Below are positions 9,636-17,627 of a DNA stretch of 51,870 nucleotides, piece by piece. Made by a program: the position numbers and the translations under genes. Source of the stretch: Thermoanaerobacterales bacterium (lineage in GTDB: Bacteria; Bacillota; Desulfotomaculia; Desulfotomaculales; JASEER01). Below the pieces are notes generated by a model that made no database searches, was not told the origin of the DNA, and worked only from the letters and a program-made list of their open reading frames with translations. Location of the stretch: the NCBI GenBank assembly GCA_030019475.1, contig JASEER010000015.1, positions 1-51,870 of the forward strand, given 5' to 3'. The stretch's first letter is position 1, and each line of letters begins with the position of its first letter.

Positions 9636-9974
9636 GTGGGCTACCGTAAGTTGGGCCGCCCGACCGACCACCGCCGGGCCATGCTGCGCAACCTGGTGAC
9701 GTCGCTCTTCCAGAACGAGCGCATCACCACCACCGAGCAGCGGGCCAAGGAAGTGCGGGGCTTGGCCGAGAAAATGGTGACCCTGGCCAAACGGGGTGAC
9801 CTGGCCGCGCGCCGGCAGGTCCTGGAATACGTATTCGACGAGGGTGTGGTGCGCAAACTCTTCAGCACCATCGCCCCGAAGTACGAGGACCGCAGCGGGG
9901 GCTACACCCGCATCGTCAAGACCGGCTACCGGCGCGGCGACGCGGCGCAGATGGTGATACTTGAACTGGTCTGA
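9636..9974 (+). CDS. rplQ: Ribosomal protein bL17
   Basis: 112-residue large-subunit protein near the exit tunnel. [20 protein letters not shown] at the start, [14 protein letters not shown] in the middle and [19 protein letters not shown] toward the end are typical. GTG 9636 with GAGGAGGGAA upstream. Last gene of the ribosomal run: the ECF transporter genes (ecfA, ecfA', ecfT) common downstream in Firmicutes are not here. Confidence 0.97.
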   Translation: MGYRKLGRPTDHRRAMLRNLVTSLFQNERITTTEQRAKEVRGLAEKMVTLAKRGDLAARRQVLEYVFDEGVVRKLFSTIAPKYEDRSGGYTRIVKTGYRRGDAAQMVILELV

Positions 9975-9981
9975 AAGACGG

Positions 9982-10056
9982 GAATTCGAAATTGGAAATT
10001 AGAAATTGGGAGTGGGAGGCGCTGGACGGGTCGCCCACACCCAATTACCAATTCGT
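9982..10056. repeat. Short-word palindromic spacer after rplQ
   Basis: Direct word repeats of the type GAAATTGGAAATTAGAAATTGG (about 9986-10010) face an inverse copy CCCACACCCAATTACCAATT (10034-10053). The inner arms 10004-10016 and 10034-10046 pair at 12 of 13 positions. It is designed like the spacer at 1121-1189 although the word is different. No coding potential. Confidence 0.65.
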
Positions 10057-10075
10057 TACCGCCAATCACGCTCAC

Positions 10076-10096
10076 GCGCCCCGTTGGGGCGCTTTT
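10076..10096 (+). terminator. Intrinsic terminator of the ribosomal operon
   Basis: Perfect 7-bp GC stem GCGCCCC (10076-10082) with GGGGCGC (10086-10092), three-base loop GTT and a TTTT tail. It lies between rplQ and truA, so it likely ends or attenuates the long ribosomal transcript; truA starts only 20 bases further on and may depend on readthrough. Confidence 0.8.
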
Positions 10097-10115
10097 CGTC
10101 TCCGGGGGTGCACAC

Positions 10116-10859
10116 GTGCGTAACATAAAACTGATCCTGGCCTACGACGGGACAAACTACAGCGGCTTTCAGAAGCAGAGCGGGAGCGGTCTGCCCACGG
10201 TCCAGGAGCGGCTGGAGGAAGCCCTGGCGACCCTGGCGCATGCGGCTATCCCCGTCATCGGCGCCGGGCGGACGGACGCCGGGGTGCACGCCCGGGGGCA
10301 GGTCGTCAGTTTCCGGACCGGGACCTGGACCATCCCCACCGGCCGCATCGTGCCGGCCCTCAACAGCGTCCTGCCCTTGGACATCGCCGCCCTCGCGGCC
10401 CATGAGGTGCCGCCGGAGTTCCACGCGCGCTACAGCGCCCGGGCCAAGACCTACACCTACACGGTCCACAACGGCCCGGTGCGCTCGCCTTTCCACCGTC
10501 TCTATACCTACCATCTTCCGCATCCCCTGGATGTGCGCAAAATGGCCGAGGCGGCGCGCCTCCTGGTCGGAGAGCACGACTTCTCCTCCTTCCGGGCCGC
10601 GGGCCGGCCCGTACACTCCGCCGTACGCACGGTCTTCGCCTGCGACGTGGCGCGGGACGGCGACCTGGTCCGGCTGACGGTCCGCGGCAGCGGCTTCCTT
10701 TACAAGATGGTGCGCGCCATTGCCGGGACCCTGATCGAGGTCGGCTGCGGCCGGCGCCGGCCGGAGGAGGTCGCCGAAATCCTGGCCGCCCGCGACCGCT
10801 CCCTCGCCGGGCCCACCGCCCCGCCGCACGGCCTCTGCCTGGAGTCGGTGGAGTACTGA
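10116..10859 (+). CDS. truA: tRNA pseudouridine(38-40) synthase
   Basis: 247-residue enzyme converting U38, U39 and U40 of tRNA anticodon arms to pseudouridine. [17 protein letters not shown] at the start and [15 protein letters not shown], containing the catalytic Asp of the RTDAGVHA motif, are clear; the C-terminal [18 protein letters not shown] is the second signature. GTG 10116 with GGGGGTG close upstream. In many Firmicutes rplM and rpsI follow; here smpB follows instead. Confidence 0.96.
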   Translation: MRNIKLILAYDGTNYSGFQKQSGSGLPTVQERLEEALATLAHAAIPVIGAGRTDAGVHARGQVVSFRTGTWTIPTGRIVPALNSVLPLDIAALAAHEVPPEFHARYSARAKTYTYTVHNGPVRSPFHRLYTYHLPHPLDVRKMAEAARLLVGEHDFSSFRAAGRPVHSAVRTVFACDVARDGDLVRLTVRGSGFLYKMVRAIAGTLIEVGCGRRRPEEVAEILAARDRSLAGPTAPPHGLCLESVEY

Positions 10860-10899
10860 AACCAGATGTCATTTAATGGTAATAATTTCTCTGCCCACG

Positions 10900-10928
10900 T
10901 TGACATTAACCCCGATGTACCGTAACAT
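10900..10928 (+). promoter_or_regulatory. Sigma-A type promoter upstream of smpB
   Basis: TTGACA (10900-10905), a 17-base spacer, then TAACAT (10923-10928). It is in the AT-richer 128-base gap after truA and points at smpB. Consensus -35 and good spacing; the -10 matches moderately. Confidence 0.6.
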
Positions 10929-10987
10929 GAGAGATGTAGATCTGTCGGCGCGGGAGGCGAGGCGAAGCGAGAAGAGGTGTGTGAGCG

Positions 10988-11440
10988 ATGGGCATCAAGG
11001 TCATCTGTGAAAACCGCAAGGCCCGGCATGACTACCAGATCCTCGAGACTTACGAGGCCGGGATCGCGCTCGCGGGGACCGAGGTCAAGTCGCTCCGCGC
11101 CGGGAAGGGCAACCTGAAAGACAGCTTCGCCCGGGTCGAGAACGCCGAACTGTGGCTCTACAATATGCACATCAGCCCCTACGAGCAGGGCAACCGCTTC
11201 AACCGCGACCCGAAGCGCGTGCGCAAGCTCCTGATGCACCGCAGCGAGGTCATGCGGCTCTGGGGCAAGGCCCGGGAGAAAGGGCTGGCCCTCGTCCCCC
11301 TGAAGGCCTACTTCAAGGACGGGAAGGTTAAGATCGAACTGGCCCTGGCCCGGGGCAAAAAGCTCTACGACAAGCGCGAGGACATCGCGGCCCGCGAAAC
11401 GCGCCGGGAACTGGAGCGCGTGGCCCGCGGAAAGGTGTAG
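10988..11440 (+). CDS. smpB: SsrA-binding protein SmpB
   Basis: 150-residue partner of tmRNA in rescue of stalled ribosomes. [39 protein letters not shown] and [20 protein letters not shown] are family signatures, and the basic C-terminal tail ([18 protein letters not shown]) is intact. ATG 10988, normal length. It lies 117 bases upstream of ssrA, so protein and RNA partners are linked. Confidence 0.97.
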   Translation: MGIKVICENRKARHDYQILETYEAGIALAGTEVKSLRAGKGNLKDSFARVENAELWLYNMHISPYEQGNRFNRDPKRVRKLLMHRSEVMRLWGKAREKGLALVPLKAYFKDGKVKIELALARGKKLYDKREDIAARETRRELERVARGKV

Positions 11441-11557
11441 GTCTAACCTGGGGTTAACCCCCACAAATTCCGTGCGCGGAGCGCGCTATCACGCGCCCGC
11501 AGGGCGCAATCCCGACCGAATTTCAGCCGCGTAAGCGGCGTAATTACACACTACATT

Positions 11558-11916
11558 GGGGGCGACGTGGTTTCGACGGGGGAACTGGTGGTAAGAGGAG
11601 CGAGCCGGGGTTGCCGCCCGCCCGTAAAAACGGTGGCAAAGGCATAACTGCCAAGAACGAAGCTTACGCTCTAGCCGCTTAGTTGTGGCTAGCATCCTGC
11701 CGGCCTTCGCCTGCGTGGCCGGGCCAGGGTGTCACACCAGCGGGCTTGCTCAGGGACCAATTCTCGGAGGTCTCCGGGGACACTCATCGAGATAGCTCCA
11801 AGGGAGCCTGGCTGCGGGCGCCCGCCGGAGCGAAACCTTAAAACACAGCCTGCGCTCGGAGAGCCTCTTGCGGTCATTCTTCCGGACGGTGGGTTCGACT
11901 CCCCCCGCCTCCACCA
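11558..11916 (+). ncRNA. ssrA: Transfer-messenger RNA (tmRNA)
   Basis: The 5' end GGGGGCGACGTGGTTTCGAC (11558 on) and the 3' end with T-arm GGGTTCGACTCC and CCA (11914-11916) are canonical. Acceptor stem: 11558-11564 pairs with 11906-11912, leaving discriminator A11913. The tag reading frame is best read from GCC 11650 to stop TAG 11680-11682, giving AKNEAYALAA, with the usual ALAA degradation end. Single-piece form, CCA encoded. Adjacent to smpB. Confidence 0.95.
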
Positions 11917-11928
11917 AATGAAAGGTAG

Positions 11929-11956
11929 AACCGTGGTCCGGCCGCCACGGTTTTTT
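11929..11956 (+). terminator. Intrinsic terminator of ssrA
   Basis: Stem AACCGTGG (11929-11936) with CCACGGTT (11945-11952) followed by a T run to 11956. Placed 12 bases after the tmRNA CCA end. Confidence 0.85.
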
Positions 11957-12148
11957 GGTTCGCAATATCCAGCTACAGCTTCATATGGCAGAGGTAATTC
12001 CAATTAAGGTTGGAACCTTGTTGTCAGGGATTCGTCCCAATCGGCTTCAGCTTATAGACGCATAGCCGGATGGCAATTATACTATTAGGAAAGAGATACT
12101 ATAGACGACAACAAAACCATTGTTTTTGCCTTCACCGGAGGGATAGCT

Positions 12149-12442
12149 ATGGATTCTTCCTCTGTTGTTCTCGAAAAGCTAAGAGCAAAAATGCCAGAAA
12201 TGAAGAAGTATGGTGTAAAACGTATTGGCTTGTTCGGGTCTTTTGTTAGGGGAGAGGAAACTGAAAAAAGTGATCTAGATATCATTGTTGAGTTTGAGAA
12301 AAAGAAGAAAACCTTTCGTAACTATATGGAGTTAAGATTCCTATTGGAGGATCTCTTCGACCGCCGAGTTGACTTGGTTACTCGTGAAGCACTGAAGCCT
12401 GACCTTAGGGCGAGGATTTTACGGAGCGCCAAGTATGCCTAG
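12149..12442 (+). CDS. mntA: MntA-type nucleotidyltransferase antitoxin
   Basis: 97-residue minimal nucleotidyltransferase. The core motif [20 protein letters not shown] (GSF...DxD) is intact, giving the metal-binding aspartates. In characterised HepT/MntA pairs the MntA protein adenylylates a tyrosine of the HEPN toxin and silences it. Here the antitoxin gene comes first and overlaps the HEPN gene by 8 bases. Codons are visibly AT-richer than in flanking genes, suggesting acquired DNA next to ssrA. ATG 12149 behind GGAGGGATAGCT. Confidence 0.88.
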   Translation: MDSSSVVLEKLRAKMPEMKKYGVKRIGLFGSFVRGEETEKSDLDIIVEFEKKKKTFRNYMELRFLLEDLFDRRVDLVTREALKPDLRARILRSAKYA

Positions 12443-12776
12443 GGATCATAGGACATACTTACTTGATATAAGCTTACGCATCAACAGAATTGAAGAGTAT
12501 ACAGAAGGCCTATCCTTTAGGGATTTTAGGAAGAATCACCAGGTTCAAGATGCCGTAATTAGAAACCTCGAGGTCATCGGCGAAGCTGCCAAGGGTATTC
12601 CGGAGAGTGTTAGAATTCTAGCACCTGCCGTAGCATGGAGGAAGATAGCCGGATTGCGTGATATCCTGATCCACGAGTACTTCGGAGTAGACCTTGACAT
12701 AGTATGGGATATAGTCCAAAACGAAATTCCTCACCTAAAAACAGAGATAGAGAAACTGTTAGACCGTTGGATTTAG
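12435..12776 (+). CDS. hepT: HEPN-domain RNase toxin, HepT family
   Basis: 113-residue all-helical protein of the HepT (former DUF86) family. The active-site motif RX4HXY is complete: Arg75, His80 and Tyr82 in [12 protein letters not shown]. Arg and His form the RNase site and the tyrosine is the known target for AMPylation by MntA. It also has [19 protein letters not shown], a family hallmark. The start overlaps the end of the antitoxin gene. AT-rich codon use like its partner. Likely functional, since all key residues are present. Confidence 0.88.
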   Translation: MPRDHRTYLLDISLRINRIEEYTEGLSFRDFRKNHQVQDAVIRNLEVIGEAAKGIPESVRILAPAVAWRKIAGLRDILIHEYFGVDLDIVWDIVQNEIPHLKTEIEKLLDRWI

Positions 12777-12856
12777 CCCCAAGGTTATAGTTTGGGCCTA
12801 GTGAATGCATATTCGATAAGACAGCCTCCGACCATCTCTTTCAGTTGGTCAGGGGC

Positions 12857-13108
12857 CTATGAAAACGGGGCCACCTCTAAAACCGCCTCCTCCACGTCAG
12901 GGGGCGTTTGGTTGGGCCTGATACGCGGGCCTGGCTGGCGATCATAAAGACCTTCATCGCCTTCGTCCTGGTAGCGGTGCAGGTACTTGTAAAACGTCGT
13001 ATGGGAGATCATGCACCGCCTTGCTATCTCCCGTCGGCTTATGGTCTTACGAGTATCGAGTTGCATGGCTTGCCTGCGGCAGCGCAATGCTGTAGGATGA
13101 GTGTGCAC
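12857..13108 (-). pseudogene. Transposase N-terminal fragment (IS481-like)
   Basis: An 83-codon minus-strand frame containing a helix-turn-helix, ISRREIARRCMISHTTFYKY, followed by LHRYQDEGDEGLYDRQPGPR, the typical start of IS481/IS3-like DDE transposases. A full enzyme would continue for more than 200 residues with the DDE core; here the frame ends after EEAVLEVAPFS. It starts with GTG at 13108 behind GAGGAGGAG, so the 5' end looks intact and the 3' part is lost. Confidence 0.65.
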
Positions 13109-13174
13109 AGCTCGCTCCTCCTCAAAATTGGTTTGTTGGTAACTACCATTTTAAGGGGAGCGCTGTGTACACTC
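13098..13174. repeat. Large inverted repeat at the 5' end of the transposase fragment
   Basis: Left arm 13098-13127 (TGAGTGTGCACAGC followed by CGCTCCTCCTCAAAA) is inverted at 13149-13174 (TTTTAAGGGGAGCGCTGTGTACACTCA), with small gaps. The loop has its own smaller symmetry (TGGTAACTACCA). Ends read TGT...ACA, as in many insertion-sequence termini. On the minus strand the left arm holds the Shine-Dalgarno and start codon of the transposase fragment. A second hairpin abuts it: TCAACCATCCGG (13173-13184) with CCGGGTGGTTGA (13191-13202). Confidence 0.6.
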
Positions 13175-13297
13175 AACCATCCGGCTAACCCCGGGTGGTT
13201 GATCCTTTATTCCACATCATTACAACTTAATGCACTTTTAATCATTAAGGCGCCTGCCCTTTTAAAAAAGTAGGGCTCTGACTACAGATGACAACAA

Positions 13298-13495
13298 CTA
13301 TTTGTCTTGCGTAAGGCCTTGTCGTAGGTAGTCTAGGAAGGCTACTCCCCAGGCAAGCACAACTGTTACGAGAGCTATCCAGAGCAGCCACGTTAATGAG
13401 TCTCTGTCTCCTATCACGAACAACACTACGGCAGCAAATAGACCTGCAGCCACAACGCATTTACGTCTAAAGGAAGAAAGATACAAGTTACACAT
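13298..13495 (-). CDS. Possible small two-span membrane protein
   Basis: A 65-residue frame from ATG 13495. Two hydrophobic segments are visible, CVVAAGLFAAVVLFVIG and LTWLLWIALVTVVLAWGVAFL, each about 20 residues long, with short charged ends. No family recognised. The frame runs continuously upstream into the IS256-like remnant, and there is no clear Shine-Dalgarno for ATG 13495, so it may be a chance or chimeric frame. The region is AT-richer than its surroundings. Confidence 0.35.
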   Translation of the reverse strand: MCNLYLSSFRRKCVVAAGLFAAVVLFVIGDRDSLTWLLWIALVTVVLAWGVAFLDYLRQGLTQDK

Positions 13496-13531
13496 CACCA
13501 ATCTGCAGGTAATTCCAGGCGAACTATCAAG

Positions 13532-13645
13532 GTAACGGCGCTCGGTCGACCACTCCTCGTGGTACTCCATCATCAGCGCTCCCAGCAGGAGCTCGGCCCC
13601 TTCCTGGTTGGGGAAGATCCGGATTACCCGTTCCCGCCATCGCCG
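13532..13645 (-). pseudogene. IS256-family transposase C-terminal remnant
   Basis: About 38 codons on the minus strand read IRIFPNQEGAELLLGAL then MMEYHEEWSTERRYL, matching the pattern at the end of IS256/MULE transposases (FPN...LLGA...HDEW...RRY). The rest of the transposase is missing and the frame continues into an unrelated hydrophobic region. It lies immediately upstream of, and antisense to, the start of the YkgJ gene. Confidence 0.6.
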
Positions 13646-13662
13646 GCTCCGGGGGATGCGAG

Positions 13663-14334
13663 GTGACAAGAATTAACAGGACGAGCTGCATACGGTGCGG
13701 CACCTGCTGCCGGAAGGGCGGCCCGGTCCTGCACCACGAGGACAAGGGGATCCTCCTGGAAGGCCACGCGGGGCACCCGGACCTGATAACCATCAGGAAG
13801 GGCGAACTTGTGTTCGACCCCGCCGCCGGGGGCATAAGGCCGGCGGAGCGGGAACTGGTGAAGGTGCGCGGGAGAGGGGCGGAGTGGACCTGTCGCTTCT
13901 TTGACGATAGAGCCCGGGCGTGCACGATCTACGAACACCGCTTCCTGGAATGCCGCCTCCTGAAGTGCTGGGACCCCTCCGCGCTGTTGTCCGTCATCGG
14001 CAGGAACACCATCGCGCGGGCCGACATCATTAATCCCGGTGACCCGATCCTGAAGGTGATCGAGATGCACGAGCGGGAGTGTCCCGGCCAGGAGGTGCAG
14101 GAGTTGATTGCCGGACTGTCGCGTGGGGAGGATAGGGTTCAAACACTGAAGAAGCTGGCCGGGTTGGCCCGGAAAGACCGGGCCATACGTTCTTACGCCA
14201 TATCGGAGCTGGGACTGCGCGGGGAGTTTGAGCTGTTCATTTTCGGACGGCCCCTGGCCAGTATCCTGAGGGCCCACGGCATCCCGGTTCACCGTACCCC
14301 CTCCGGAACGGGCCTGGAACCGGCCGGGTGCTAG
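13663..14334 (+). CDS. YkgJ-type cysteine cluster protein
   Basis: 223 residues. The N-terminus has CIRCGTCCRKGGP (CxxCxxCC), followed later by CRFFDDRARACTIYEHRFLEC, the remaining cysteines of the UPF0153/YkgJ family, thought to bind zinc or an Fe-S cluster. The biochemical role of the family is unknown. The C-terminal half is helical and lacks cysteines until a final one. GTG 13663 with GAGGTGACAAG region upstream; this end abuts the IS256-like remnant. A second YkgJ-type gene is at 21472-22275. Confidence 0.8.
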   Translation: MTRINRTSCIRCGTCCRKGGPVLHHEDKGILLEGHAGHPDLITIRKGELVFDPAAGGIRPAERELVKVRGRGAEWTCRFFDDRARACTIYEHRFLECRLLKCWDPSALLSVIGRNTIARADIINPGDPILKVIEMHERECPGQEVQELIAGLSRGEDRVQTLKKLAGLARKDRAIRSYAISELGLRGEFELFIFGRPLASILRAHGIPVHRTPSGTGLEPAGC

Positions 14335-14422
14335 GCCCCCGATTCAATAACCTCTAATCTTTGTGCCGGATTTGGGCAAGTTATGGACAACCACAAAACT
14401 TCCCAAGGGGGCTGAGGCTATA

Positions 14423-14611
14423 ATGAACTTCGAGCGGGCGCGCCGGATCGTAAACGCCGAAGAGACGATTGATGTCCTGCTGAACGGTGCCCCGGTCTGG
14501 ATCGAGGACCTGGACCCCGAGACCAACATGGCCAGGGTGAGGCTGGTGGACGGGACGAAGAAGAGTGTAGAGGTCCCGGTCGCCGAACTGGTGGAAGGCC
14601 GCTTTATGTAG
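14423..14611 (+). CDS. sspH: H-type small acid-soluble spore protein
   Basis: 62 residues: MNFERARRIVNAEETIDVLL, GAPVWIEDLDPETNMARVRL and SVEVPVAELVEG match the SspH family, minor spore-core proteins made in the forespore under sigma-G in Bacillus. The open frame extends upstream to 14363, but ATG 14423 is preceded by AAGGGGGCTGAGG and gives the family N-terminus. This is direct evidence that the organism sporulates or descends from sporulators. Monocistronic, with a hairpin downstream. Confidence 0.88.
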   Translation: MNFERARRIVNAEETIDVLLNGAPVWIEDLDPETNMARVRLVDGTKKSVEVPVAELVEGRFM

Positions 14612-14653
14612 GGGGAAGGCCTTGCGATTAAAGGATCCTGAGGTTTAGGGATT

Positions 14654-14684
14654 CCCGCGGCGAACCGGCCGCGGATTTCTTTTG
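14654..14684 (+). terminator. Probable terminator after sspH
   Basis: CCGCGG (14655-14660) pairs with CCGCGG (14669-14674) around an eight-base loop, followed by ATTTCTTTT. The tail is broken by single bases, so strength is uncertain. Confidence 0.6.
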
Positions 14685-14774
14685 GGCAGGAGTGGAACGA
14701 GAGCGAACCGGCGGTGCCTTCCTGAGCGGTCGAACATATGATGTTCAATAAGGCTCACAAGGGAGGTGCCAAAG

Positions 14775-15407
14775 GTGCATTACACCGTCAGGGATGGCGA
14801 TACGCTTGATATCATATGCCGTCGCTTCAAAGTCAGGGAGGATGACGTCCTGCGGTTTAACCCGCACCTTAGAAAGATCCGCCGGCTGAGGCCCGGCCAG
14901 GTGATCGTAATCCCCATACACGAATTCATCGAGGAGTGCCCTGTTCCGCCGCCGCCCATCGAACGCTTCGTGCCGCCCGGGGCCACGGTGGTGGTCAGGA
15001 CCGTGCGGCTCAGCGGCCGGCGCGTCCCCGAGCGCGTCATCATCTTCACGGTCGAAACGCCTACCGGTCCGGAAACCGGGATCGTGGTCATCCGCTTCAC
15101 CTGCGAACGCGGCTGGTTTGTCGTGTTCCGGCGCCTGAACATCAGGCTCCGCCTGCGCTTCATTACGACCGTGAGGATACTGGACGACGACCGGGAACAG
15201 GTGGTTATCGGGACCACGACGGGGCCCGACCAGGCCCTTTCCTTCATCCTCCTTGGATGGGCCGGCGGCCGGGTTGTGGTCCTTGACCGGCTGAATGTCC
15301 GGTTCCCCCAGGGCGCCGTCTTCGTCCGGGACCGCCGGCTGATCGTCAGGTCGGGCCCAAGGGTCGTAACGTTCACCTGGAGCGGCACGGAGTTCGTGGA
15401 AGGGTAG
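14775..15407 (+). CDS. LysM-domain protein with Arg/Val-rich beta domain
   Basis: About 210 residues. Residues 1-50 form one LysM module (YTVRDGDTLDIICRRF to LRPGQVIVIP), a peptidoglycan-binding fold. A proline linker (CPVPPPPIERFVPPG) leads to about 140 residues rich in Val, Arg and Thr with alternating hydrophobic pattern, likely beta-structured, that I do not recognise. There is no signal peptide, typical of LysM proteins that act on the spore surface or cortex in Firmicutes, a possibility supported only by the nearby sspH. GTG 14775 chosen because GGGAGG lies at 14761-14766. Confidence 0.75.
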   Translation: MHYTVRDGDTLDIICRRFKVREDDVLRFNPHLRKIRRLRPGQVIVIPIHEFIEECPVPPPPIERFVPPGATVVVRTVRLSGRRVPERVIIFTVETPTGPETGIVVIRFTCERGWFVVFRRLNIRLRLRFITTVRILDDDREQVVIGTTTGPDQALSFILLGWAGGRVVVLDRLNVRFPQGAVFVRDRRLIVRSGPRVVTFTWSGTEFVEG

Positions 15408-15533
15408 GCGAGGACGAGGAGCTTCTTGTTACCGTCCTCGGAAAGTAGCGGCAACGGCGGCTGTGTACTTTTGCGGCGTATGCCTGTCGTGTCGTGCACC
15501 GTTATTGGGTGCCGGGCGTGCTACGGGTGGCGG

Positions 15534-16400
15534 CTACTCCCGGGGCGCCAGCCCGAGGCGGACGAAAAGCCACGGGGTGGCGAAGGTGACCCACAGGCCC
15601 AGGATCGCGTAGCGCACAAAGCGAAAGGCGTCCGTCGCCGGGAACAGGGCGTACATCCCCAGGTACAGGGCGAACATGGTTCCCAGCCCTACGCCCAGCT
15701 TGGCCGCCTGCGTGCCGGGGCCTCCCCCCGCCGCAAAGCGGACCAGCCGCCGTTCCAATACGGCGCCGGTCCCCAGGCCCAGGATCAGCCCCGCCACGCG
15801 CACCGCGCCGCTGCCCTGGGAAAGCGAGAGGATGATCAGAGGGACCAGCACGGCAAAGAGCAGGGTGATGCCGGGACCGATGTTGATCTGCCTTACGATC
15901 GCCGTTCCCAGCAGGAACAGGACCAGGATGACGGCCCCGATCAGCCAGCCGCCGATCACGTCGTGCGGGTAATGGACGCCGAGGTAGATGCGCGACAGGC
16001 CTATGGCCAGGGGCAGGACGACTGCCAAGGCCCAGGTCAGCGGACGGCGGAACTGGGTGGCCAGGTAGCCCCACAGGACGGTCGCGTTCTGGGCGTGCCC
16101 GCTCGGGAATCCCGGCGAGGTTTCCTCCCGGAGCACGGTGATCCGGGGATCGTCGGGGCGGGGGGCGTTGAAGGTCTCCTTCAGCAGACCGTTGGTACAG
16201 TCGTTGAGGAACAGCAGGACGCCGAGACGAAGCCCGGCGTCGCGACTGACGCACCAGAGAACGGCGGGCAGGAAAAGGAGGAAAAAGAACTCTTCGCCCA
16301 TAAGTGTCAGCAGGGTGAACAACCCGTCCAGGAACGGGTTCCGCAAGGACTGGACCCGGATAATGAGATCGGTTCCCCATTGAAACAGGCTGTCCGGCAC
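15534..16400 (-). CDS. PAP2-family membrane phosphatase
   Basis: 288 residues with several hydrophobic spans. The three phosphatidic-acid-phosphatase motifs are intact: KETFNAPRP, PSGHAQN and SRIYLGVHYPHD, giving the conserved Lys/Arg, the two His and the Asp. Such enzymes hydrolyse lipid phosphates such as undecaprenyl pyrophosphate or phosphatidic acid at the membrane; the substrate cannot be read from sequence. C-terminal spans beyond the PAP2 core (after about residue 170) make it longer than minimal family members. Transcribed alone, divergent from the DUF2007 gene. Confidence 0.88.
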   Translation of the reverse strand: MPDSLFQWGTDLIIRVQSLRNPFLDGLFTLLTLMGEEFFFLLFLPAVLWCVSRDAGLRLGVLLFLNDCTNGLLKETFNAPRPDDPRITVLREETSPGFPSGHAQNATVLWGYLATQFRRPLTWALAVVLPLAIGLSRIYLGVHYPHDVIGGWLIGAVILVLFLLGTAIVRQINIGPGITLLFAVLVPLIILSLSQGSGAVRVAGLILGLGTGAVLERRLVRFAAGGGPGTQAAKLGVGLGTMFALYLGMYALFPATDAFRFVRYAILGLWVTFATPWLFVRLGLAPRE

Positions 16401-16575
16401 GCCCTTCTCCCTTCCTTTCGTAGCGCACGACGGCTAAAGGTCACACTCTCCTGATGCACTACTGTCCGCTGACCGTCAAGGGGCAGCCCATATTTATGGT
16501 GCGATCACTTTGACATGGACACGGAAATGTCCTTTCCGGCCGGGTAGAATGGCTGTAGAAGGGGGCTTGACACTA

Positions 16576-16797
16576 ATGTGGCTTGTCAAGGTAAAGAACT
16601 TCCCCAGCAGGATGTTCGCCGAGCAGGCCGAGCAGATCCTGAAGGGCGAAGGCATCCCGGCGGTCATCGTCTCGCCGGACACGGGCATCACGGGCACCAC
16701 CGGTTCACGGGTCGTCCAGGGTGCCGATCTCTACGTCCCCGAACAATTCGCGGAAAGGGCCAAAGAACTGGTAACGGCCCTGTTTAACGGGATATGA
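16576..16797 (+). CDS. DUF2007-type small protein
   Basis: 73 residues, MWLVKVKNFPSRMFAEQAEQ, GIPAVIVSPDTG, GADLYVPEQFAERAKELV. This is the ferredoxin-like fold of DUF2007, annotated as putative signal-transducing but without proven function. The frame opens further left at 16510; ATG 16576 gives the family N-terminus, with AGAAGGGGG upstream at longish spacing. It converges with the PHP phosphatase gene, leaving only four bases between stops. Confidence 0.72.
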   Translation: MWLVKVKNFPSRMFAEQAEQILKGEGIPAVIVSPDTGITGTTGSRVVQGADLYVPEQFAERAKELVTALFNGI

Positions 16798-16801
16798 GGG
16801 C

Positions 16802-17611
16802 CTACTCCAGCGGGACGAACCGGGGCCGGCCGCCGCGGAAGGCGGCGACGTACCTGAAGCCGGCCGCCAGCAGCAGTTCCCGCCCCAAGTCAAACCGCAG
16901 GCCGACGTGTTCCGGGCGATGGGCGTCCGAACCCAGGGTCACGACCTCGCCTCCCAGCCGCCGGTAGAGCTTGAGCAGTTCGAGACCCGGGTAGGTACAG
17001 CGCAGGGCGTTGCGGTAGCCCGAGGTGTTGACCTCGATGCCTCTGCCCGAGGCGATCAGCACCTTAAAGGTATCCTCGACGATATCCCAATACAGTGACC
17101 AGTCGATATCCTCCGGCCTGCAGGACAGGAAATGGAGATAACGCTTGAAAAGGTCGGCGTGCCCCAGGACGTTGAAATGGGGAAAGGCGCGCACGTTTCT
17201 GTTGACGGCTTCAAGGTAGAGGCGGCCGGCCTCTCCCAGGCTCCGGCCGACAAAGAACTGCCCGTTATCCAGGTCCTTGTCCCCCACGATGTGGACCGAA
17301 CCGATGACAAAGTCAAAGGCATGGGTCTTGATAAACGCTGCGTTCCTCTCGTTGGCCGCGGGGTGCAGGCCCAGTTCCACGGCCTTGAGCACCCTCAGGC
17401 CGCCACCGGCGCTTTCCGCGCAGCGCTCAATTTCCCGGGCATAGTCCCGGTACTCGAACTCCCATTTCAAGGGACTCCCGGGGTAGTAATAGTCCAGGTG
17501 GTCCGTGAAGGATATCTCCGTAAGCCCGATTTCCAGGGCCCTGCGGCAGGCGGCGAGCATGCTCATCCTGGCGTCCGGGGAGAACCGGGTGTGGACGTGG
17601 TAATCGAACAT
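16802..17611 (-). CDS. PHP-domain histidinol-phosphatase-like hydrolase
   Basis: 269 residues. Metal ligands of the PHP fold are visible: DYHVHTRFSPDA at the start, FTDHLDYYYP, VELGLHP, GSVHIVG, LGHADLFKRY and LGSDAHRPEHVG. The family (HisJ/HisK type) dephosphorylates histidinol phosphate in histidine synthesis, but no other his gene is near, so another phosphoester is possible. The frame reaches TTG 17638, but ATG 17611 has GGAGAT upstream and avoids overlap with VanW. Last gene of a four-gene minus-strand operon. Confidence 0.85.
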   Translation of the reverse strand: MFDYHVHTRFSPDARMSMLAACRRALEIGLTEISFTDHLDYYYPGSPLKWEFEYRDYAREIERCAESAGGGLRVLKAVELGLHPAANERNAAFIKTHAFDFVIGSVHIVGDKDLDNGQFFVGRSLGEAGRLYLEAVNRNVRAFPHFNVLGHADLFKRYLHFLSCRPEDIDWSLYWDIVEDTFKVLIASGRGIEVNTSGYRNALRCTYPGLELLKLYRRLGGEVVTLGSDAHRPEHVGLRFDLGRELLLAAGFRYVAAFRGGRPRFVPLE

Positions 17612-17627
17612 CGGCCGGTGATCTCCA

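Noticed and set aside
15426-16454. 342-codon plus-strand frame opposite the PAP2 phosphatase
   Set aside because: The minus strand carries all three PAP2 motifs; the plus translation is Gln/Asp/Arg-rich and unrecognisable.
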